Assembly: GCA_905195005.1 (NCBI GenBank)
Contig: CAJJUC010000086.1
Location: 1-10,460 of the forward strand
Reading direction: 5' to 3'
Source: an uncultured Eubacteriales bacterium
GTDB taxonomy: Bacteria > Bacillota > Clostridia > UMGS1883
DNA length: 10,460 nt
Made by a program: the position numbers and the translations under genes. Every line of letters begins with the position of its first letter. The first letter of the stretch is position 1. The notes under the pieces were generated by a model that worked only from the letters and a program-made list of their open reading frames with translations, did no database searches and was not told where the DNA came from. Of the stretch, positions 6,910 to 10,460 are shown piece by piece.

Positions 6910-8292
6910 CTACTTTCTTTCAATATTCCAATCAGGCTTAATAAGAGCATTAAAATCCTTATCGGGATTATTTTTGTAATATTTCTTCATTCCGATATTT
7001 GTTCTCTTTGTCAAATCCGCAAGAGCGTCGTCAACGCTGACCTTTCCCGTCCAGACATCTTCCAAAAATACATCCTTTGCGCCCTTTTCGCCTGTCATCT
7101 CGGTGCTTGCGCTTTGATACCCTGCCGTGCTGATTGACACAAGATCGGAAAATTCCTTCCACCCCTTAAGACCCTTTTTCGGTTCAATACCTTTTGTAAC
7201 GGACGGATCGAAGCATATCGTCATGCCTTCCTTATACAGCGTCCGCGACAAATCTTTTCCATACACAAACTTAAGAAGCTCAAGAGCCGTTTCATCGCCG
7301 ACCTTTTCCACTGTCTTTTTGCTGATTGCCGCCCAGCCGCCTTTTCCCATGTGCTGAAGATACTTATGATTTTTGTCAGCAACCGGATAAGGAGCCACAC
7401 CCCAGTCGCATTTTGCCGGGAACTGACTGTTAAACACGCCGACATCAAACGAGCCGGCAAATTTCATGCCGATATTCTTTTCCGCAAAATATGCGCGCGC
7501 CATATCGTTATCAAGCGATTCCGAACCGGGGAAATAGCTGCCGTCCTTTTTGATTCCGACATACATATCCATAATAGGCTTATAGCAGCTGTAGTCATAT
7601 TCTCCCGTCACACAGTCAAATTCCGTTTTTCCGCATGAACCGATGACAAGCTGACCGATGTCAACGGAGAAAAATGCGCCCCATTTCATCGGCATTATGA
7701 TGCCGTAATCCTGCTTTGACGGGTCTGTCATTTTCTTTGCATATTCGCGCACCTCATCAAAGGTCTCGGGGGGAGTGGGTTCGCCGTTTTCATCAACTAT
7801 CCCGTACTTTTTAAACATATCCTTGTTATATACAAGTCCGAAAGTATTAACGCCGTACGGCAGACAGTATATCTTGCCGTCGTCACCTTTAAACTCGGGA
7901 CCGTCATAATCCTCCGGTTTATATGTACTGTCAATCCACTCTTTTCCGCCTTTTATGTCATCAATGGCCATGATATTGCCTGCCGTGCGATTCTTCTCGA
8001 TAAGCACCGAGGTGAAAAGATCGGGGCCCTGATCCGATGCAAACGCCATCTCCGTTGCCTGCTGAATGTCTCCCTCTTTAACTGTGTATACTATTTCAAC
8101 GCCGAGCTTCTTGCCTTTCTTCTCATTCCAATCCTTTACGGCGTCGAGCATCACATTTTTACTGTGCGAGTCCGGCGTCCAGTACTCAATCTTTTTCAGC
8201 GCTTCCTTTTTCTCCCCTCCGCAGCCGGAAAGGACCGAAATCAAAAGCCCTCCGGTGATAAGAGCTGCGACCGTTCTCTTGACAATTTTCAT
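6910..8292 (-). CDS. Lipoprotein sugar-binding protein of a CUT1 ABC transporter
   Basis: The protein has 460 residues, usual for the family 1 extracellular solute-binding proteins (SBP_bac_1). It is anchored on the outer face of the membrane, binds the oligosaccharide and delivers it to the two permeases encoded next. The N-terminus is a lipoprotein signal: K2, K5, R6, hydrophobic 8-21, lipobox LSGC with the lipidated cysteine at C24, then a charged linker GEKKEALKK. The opening strand IEYWTPDSHS, the AFASDQGPDLF segment and PYGVNTFGLVYNKDMFKKYG are standard for the two-lobed fold. ATG 8292 follows GGAGGG with six bases between. It is the first gene of the operon, with its promoter 35-63 bases upstream. 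Aromatic residues that could stack on sugar rings are plentiful, but the ligand cannot be named from the sequence. Confidence 0.96.
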   Translation of the reverse strand: MKIVKRTVAALITGGLLISVLSGCGGEKKEALKKIEYWTPDSHSKNVMLDAVKDWNEKKGKKLGVEIVYTVKEGDIQQATEMAFASDQGPDLFTSVLIEKNRTAGNIMAIDDIKGGKEWIDSTYKPEDYDGPEFKGDDGKIYCLPYGVNTFGLVYNKDMFKKYGIVDENGEPTPPETFDEVREYAKKMTDPSKQDYGIIMPMKWGAFFSVDIGQLVIGSCGKTEFDCVTGEYDYSCYKPIMDMYVGIKKDGSYFPGSESLDNDMARAYFAEKNIGMKFAGSFDVGVFNSQFPAKCDWGVAPYPVADKNHKYLQHMGKGGWAAISKKTVEKVGDETALELLKFVYGKDLSRTLYKEGMTICFDPSVTKGIEPKKGLKGWKEFSDLVSISTAGYQSASTEMTGEKGAKDVFLEDVWTGKVSVDDALADLTKRTNIGMKKYYKNNPDKDFNALIKPDWNIERK

Positions 8293-8326
8293 AAAAAACC
8301 CTCCGTCTTTTCATTGATTTGTGTTA

Positions 8327-8355
8327 ATTATAACAAATAAACGCCCGATTTTCAA
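8327..8355 (-). promoter_or_regulatory. Sigma-A promoter of the transporter/glycosidase operon
   Basis: On the minus strand TTGAAA (8355-8350), 17 bases, then TATAAT (8332-8327), with TGT directly before the -10 giving an extended -10. Transcription would start near 8320, leaving a leader of about 28 bases before the binding-protein gene. Its near-consensus quality implies a strong basal promoter. Confidence 0.85.
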
Positions 8356-8367
8356 TATGACAGATTG

Positions 8368-8396
8368 TCAACAAAAATGTTGATGAATTATCATCA
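8368..8396. promoter_or_regulatory. Two interlocking inverted repeats, candidate shared operator
   Basis: TCAACA-AAAA-TGTTGA (8368-8383) and TGATGA-ATTA-TCATCA (8381-8396) share three bases. Both have perfect 6-base arms and 4-base spacers. All four arms fit the half-site TGWTGA or its complement. The element is centred about 55-68 bases upstream of the transporter start and 68-80 bases upstream of the kinase start, where activators usually bind. The linked response regulator is the obvious candidate ligand, by inference. Confidence 0.6.
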
Positions 8397-8420
8397 TCTG
8401 CCGTTTTTGCTCAATGCCGC

Positions 8421-8449
8421 TTGACATTAATATTTTTTTGAATTATAAT
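8421..8449 (+). promoter_or_regulatory. Sigma-A promoter of the two-component genes
   Basis: TTGACA (8421-8426), exactly 17 bases, then TATAAT (8444-8449): a perfect consensus promoter. Transcription would start near 8456, giving a leader of about 40 bases before the kinase start. Confidence 0.88.
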
Positions 8450-8485
8450 CGTAAAAGCAGATATATCTTATTTATGTTTTTGATT

Positions 8486-8489
8486 GGAG
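8486..8489 (+). promoter_or_regulatory. Ribosome binding site deciding the kinase start
   Basis: GGAG lies six bases before ATG 8496. An in-frame TTG at 8484 overlaps this site and has no purine run before it, so the ATG is preferred. Confidence 0.7.
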
Positions 8490-8495
8490 TATGCA

Positions 8496-9995
8496 ATGCT
8501 GTACATTTCATTTGTGATTCTGATCTCGGCAATCTTTATTTTCACATTAAATATAACGGGAAAGCAGCTGAAATTTGTTATCCTTGCCTGCCTGGGCATA
8601 ATACTGCTGATGATTTCATCAATACTCTGCTCATTCCGAATGTCGGGGGTTTACGGCAGCGCCGCATTTTCAAATTTTCGGATTATATACAAGCTTGCGG
8701 AATATCTGAAGCTTTCTTACGGAAATATCTACAAAATTGCCCTTGCCGGGAGCTTTTGCATATACTGCTCCGTTCTCTCCGTTTCTCTTTCACTGATGCA
8801 TTTTCAGAAAAAGACAGCGGCATTTCTTTTTCTCATCCCTTTGTATGTGTATCTTTTCATAAACGACCCCGATTTTTTATTCGGGCTTTATCTGCTTTCC
8901 GCAAAGGAGGATATTTCCCTTTACAACGGACTTATTGACCTTTACAATATTGTTTTGACTGCTGTTTATTTCTTTCTTCCGATAGTATGCATATTCAGGT
9001 ATTATACAAGTACCGAGTTTGTTATAAAGAAGCGGAACGCCATTCTTCAGTTTATATATTTAACCGTTTCATATCTGCTGATTTTCATGCTTAATTCAGT
9101 CGGACTGATTCATTTTCTTCAGCGGACAAACGTGCTCATAGTGCGCCATTCCGACAGCGCGATATCGCGTTTTGCAACGCTTGCGATTTCATGCTCCGGA
9201 GCGGTTATGATACTTACCATAGTATTTTTAACCTACAAAACTTCAAAATTTCAGAAGCCCTCAACGTCTTACATTATTAAAAATACCAATCTGATTGATA
9301 AAAACCTGAGAATGATTCTTCACACCTATAAAAACAGCTTTTTTGCAATCAACAATAAAATAAAGCTGCTCAAAGCGCTGAATGAGAATTATTCCGACAA
9401 CGCAAAAGCAATTATCGATTCAATTGAGGACTTTTCGCTCAATGAGCTTAATGAAATTTCCGACCGTATCAATTCACTTAAAAACGTCAATCCCCTTTAC
9501 AAGCCTGTTGACCTTGTAAAATGCGCCGATAATGCAACAGAGCGCCTTTATATCCCCGAGGGAATTTCACTTATCAAGGATTATCAGTCAGAAAAAGCCA
9601 TGCTCTTTTCCGAAGAAAAAAGTATGACCGAAATGATTTTTAATCTCCTGCAAAACTCAATTGAAGCCTTTAATGTTATACAGGCGGAGGAAAACTCAAC
9701 CATTAAAATCAAAATTGCGGCAGAGTATGACTGGGTGCTGCTTGAGGTTACCGATAACGGCTGCGGCATAAGCAGCAAGGAAAGAAAGAGCATTTTCACG
9801 CCGCTGATGTCTTCGAAGCGCGGCAGAGATAATTTTGGAATAGGGCTGCATTATGTAAAAAAAACGGTTGAGGCGCATAAGGGTTATATCTATCTTGACA
9901 GCGTTAAGGGCAGCTATACAACCTTTCAGATATATCTGCCGACTGCAATTGAAGAAAAAAACGGGAGGGCATTAAAATGGAAACCGATAAAATAA
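8496..9995 (+). CDS. Polytopic membrane sensor histidine kinase
   Basis: The protein has 499 residues. The N-terminal half (about 1-246) is almost all membrane: six to seven hydrophobic segments at roughly 2-19, 27-46, 79-101, 107-123, 146-168, 183-205 and 226-247. There is no large extracellular domain and no recognisable HAMP or PAS. The cytoplasmic half holds a helical dimerisation region whose probable phosphorylated residue is H276, in MILHTYKNSFF. A Bergerat ATPase domain follows: N box MIFNLLQNSIEAF (N383, N387), G1 box DNGCGIS (420-426), F-box region IFTPLMSSKRG and G2 box FGIGL (447-451). H276 followed four residues later by N recalls the HxxxN of Spo0B/citrate-type kinases rather than a classical HisKA H box, but the family is not certain. 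It is co-transcribed with, and overlaps by 19 bases, the response regulator gene, and it diverges from the sugar operon. The signal is unknown and may be sensed in the membrane or through a partner protein. Confidence 0.92.
   Translation: MLYISFVILISAIFIFTLNITGKQLKFVILACLGIILLMISSILCSFRMSGVYGSAAFSNFRIIYKLAEYLKLSYGNIYKIALAGSFCIYCSVLSVSLSLMHFQKKTAAFLFLIPLYVYLFINDPDFLFGLYLLSAKEDISLYNGLIDLYNIVLTAVYFFLPIVCIFRYYTSTEFVIKKRNAILQFIYLTVSYLLIFMLNSVGLIHFLQRTNVLIVRHSDSAISRFATLAISCSGAVMILTIVFLTYKTSKFQKPSTSYIIKNTNLIDKNLRMILHTYKNSFFAINNKIKLLKALNENYSDNAKAIIDSIEDFSLNELNEISDRINSLKNVNPLYKPVDLVKCADNATERLYIPEGISLIKDYQSEKAMLFSEEKSMTEMIFNLLQNSIEAFNVIQAEENSTIKIKIAAEYDWVLLEVTDNGCGISSKERKSIFTPLMSSKRGRDNFGIGLHYVKKTVEAHKGYIYLDSVKGSYTTFQIYLPTAIEEKNGRALKWKPIK
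9963..9969 (+). promoter_or_regulatory. Ribosome binding site of the response regulator, inside the kinase gene
   Basis: GGGAGGG lies seven bases before ATG 9977, within the last codons of the kinase. This sets the regulator start and points to translational coupling of the pair. Confidence 0.75.
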
Positions 9996-10460
9996 GGATT
10001 CTGATTTGCGATGATATGCCTTTTATCGCAGAGAGCACCAAAAGCATACTTGAAGCAAACGTTGACCTTGAGGTTATTGCGATTACTTCAAGCGGCAAGG
10101 AGTGCATTGAAGCGGCGCTGAGGCTTTCACCGGATATTATTTTGCTTGATATTCAAATGAGCCTTCACGATGAGGGAATAATCACGCTTGAAAAGCTCAA
10201 GCAGATTAACCCCGATATAAAAATAATAATGTGCACAATTCACAGCGAGGACGAATTTATTATGAGAAGCTTTGTCTTGGGCGCAAGCGGCTATCTCGTT
10301 AAAACCGACCCGACGGAAACCATTGTCGCCACAATCAGGGATGTTTACAATAACAACGTTTCTCTGAATGCAAATATTGCAAGAACCATTTTGTCCAACT
10401 GCATTGCCATTAAAAGCGAGCAAAGCGGAATATCCAAGCTGCTTGACACGGTTGCAACAC
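9977..10460 (+). CDS. Response regulator, receiver domain of NarL/FixJ type, cut by window edge
   Basis: The first 161 residues are visible and the frame is open at the right edge. Residues 5-125 form a receiver domain: acidic pair D12/D13 in ILICDDMPF, phosphoacceptor D58 in PDIILLDIQM, T87 in IIMCTIHSEDE, and K109 in GASGYLVKTDP. The LILDD.P opening, GASGYL.K string and helix around IRDVYNNNVSLN are typical of the NarL/LuxR-type branch, so a C-terminal helix-turn-helix beginning just past the edge is expected but not seen. The residue after the usual DIxM is S62, where most receivers have proline. It starts 19 bases inside the kinase gene, whose product should phosphorylate it. It may act on the palindromes between the two divergent promoters. 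Confidence 0.92.
   Translation, partial: METDKIRILICDDMPFIAESTKSILEANVDLEVIAITSSGKECIEAALRLSPDIILLDIQMSLHDEGIITLEKLKQINPDIKIIMCTIHSEDEFIMRSFVLGASGYLVKTDPTETIVATIRDVYNNNVSLNANIARTILSNCIAIKSEQSGISKLLDTVAT

Noticed and set aside
8366..8371. TTGACA on the minus strand as a second -35 box for the operon
   Set aside because: No -10 lies 16-18 bases downstream (the bases there are GC-rich), and it overlaps the first palindrome. The TTGAAA/TATAAT pair is much better.
8293..8495. Riboswitch or terminator in the divergent intergenic region
   Set aside because: The leaders of about 28 and 40 bases are too short for a riboswitch, and no GC-rich hairpin followed by a T run is present. The inverted repeats lie upstream of both transcription starts.
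8414..8938. A 174-codon plus-strand frame overlapping the kinase start
   Set aside because: It is out of frame with the kinase, whose membrane and ATPase motifs are clear. It begins inside the promoter and has no family features.
10127..10423. A 98-codon minus-strand frame opposite the response regulator
   Set aside because: It is antisense to a well-conserved receiver domain, with no ribosome site or domain.

Overview
The window looks like a polysaccharide-utilisation locus of a fibre-degrading anaerobe of the class Clostridia, perhaps an Oscillospirales/Monoglobales-type gut bacterium. The grounds are strong purine-rich ribosome binding sites, consensus sigma-A promoters, a lipoprotein solute-binding protein, a CUT1 sugar ABC transporter with no ATPase gene beside it, and very large secreted proteins built of lectin-like and Ig-like modules. 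Taxonomy is inferred from style, not from a marker gene.

Left and centre (1-8292, all minus strand): one tight run of five genes read leftwards. In order of transcription they are a lipoprotein sugar-binding protein (8292-6910), a first permease (6883-5969), a second permease (5955-5104), a secreted lectin-like/Ig-like protein with no recognised catalytic site (5084-3552), and a large secreted GH51-like (clan GH-A) glycosidase. The glycosidase starts at 3520 and is still open at the window edge after 1173 residues. Gaps between genes are 13-31 bases and no terminator is visible, so this is probably one operon.

Intergenic control region (8293-8495): two sigma-A promoters point away from each other. 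The one for the transporter operon is TTGAAA-17-TATAAT with an extended -10. The one for the sensor genes is a perfect TTGACA-17-TATAAT. Between them sit two interlocking inverted repeats made of four TGWTGA half-sites, about equally far from both start points. This is a strong candidate for a shared operator.

Right (8496-10460, plus strand): a polytopic membrane histidine kinase overlaps by 19 bases a NarL-like response regulator, which is cut by the right edge.

Working model (inference): the secreted GH51-like enzyme, helped by the lectin-like protein, releases oligosaccharides, possibly arabinose-containing, from plant polysaccharide. The lipoprotein and two permeases import them using an ATPase encoded elsewhere. 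The kinase/regulator pair senses the process and controls both divergent promoters. There are no RNA genes, mobile elements or CRISPR arrays in the window.
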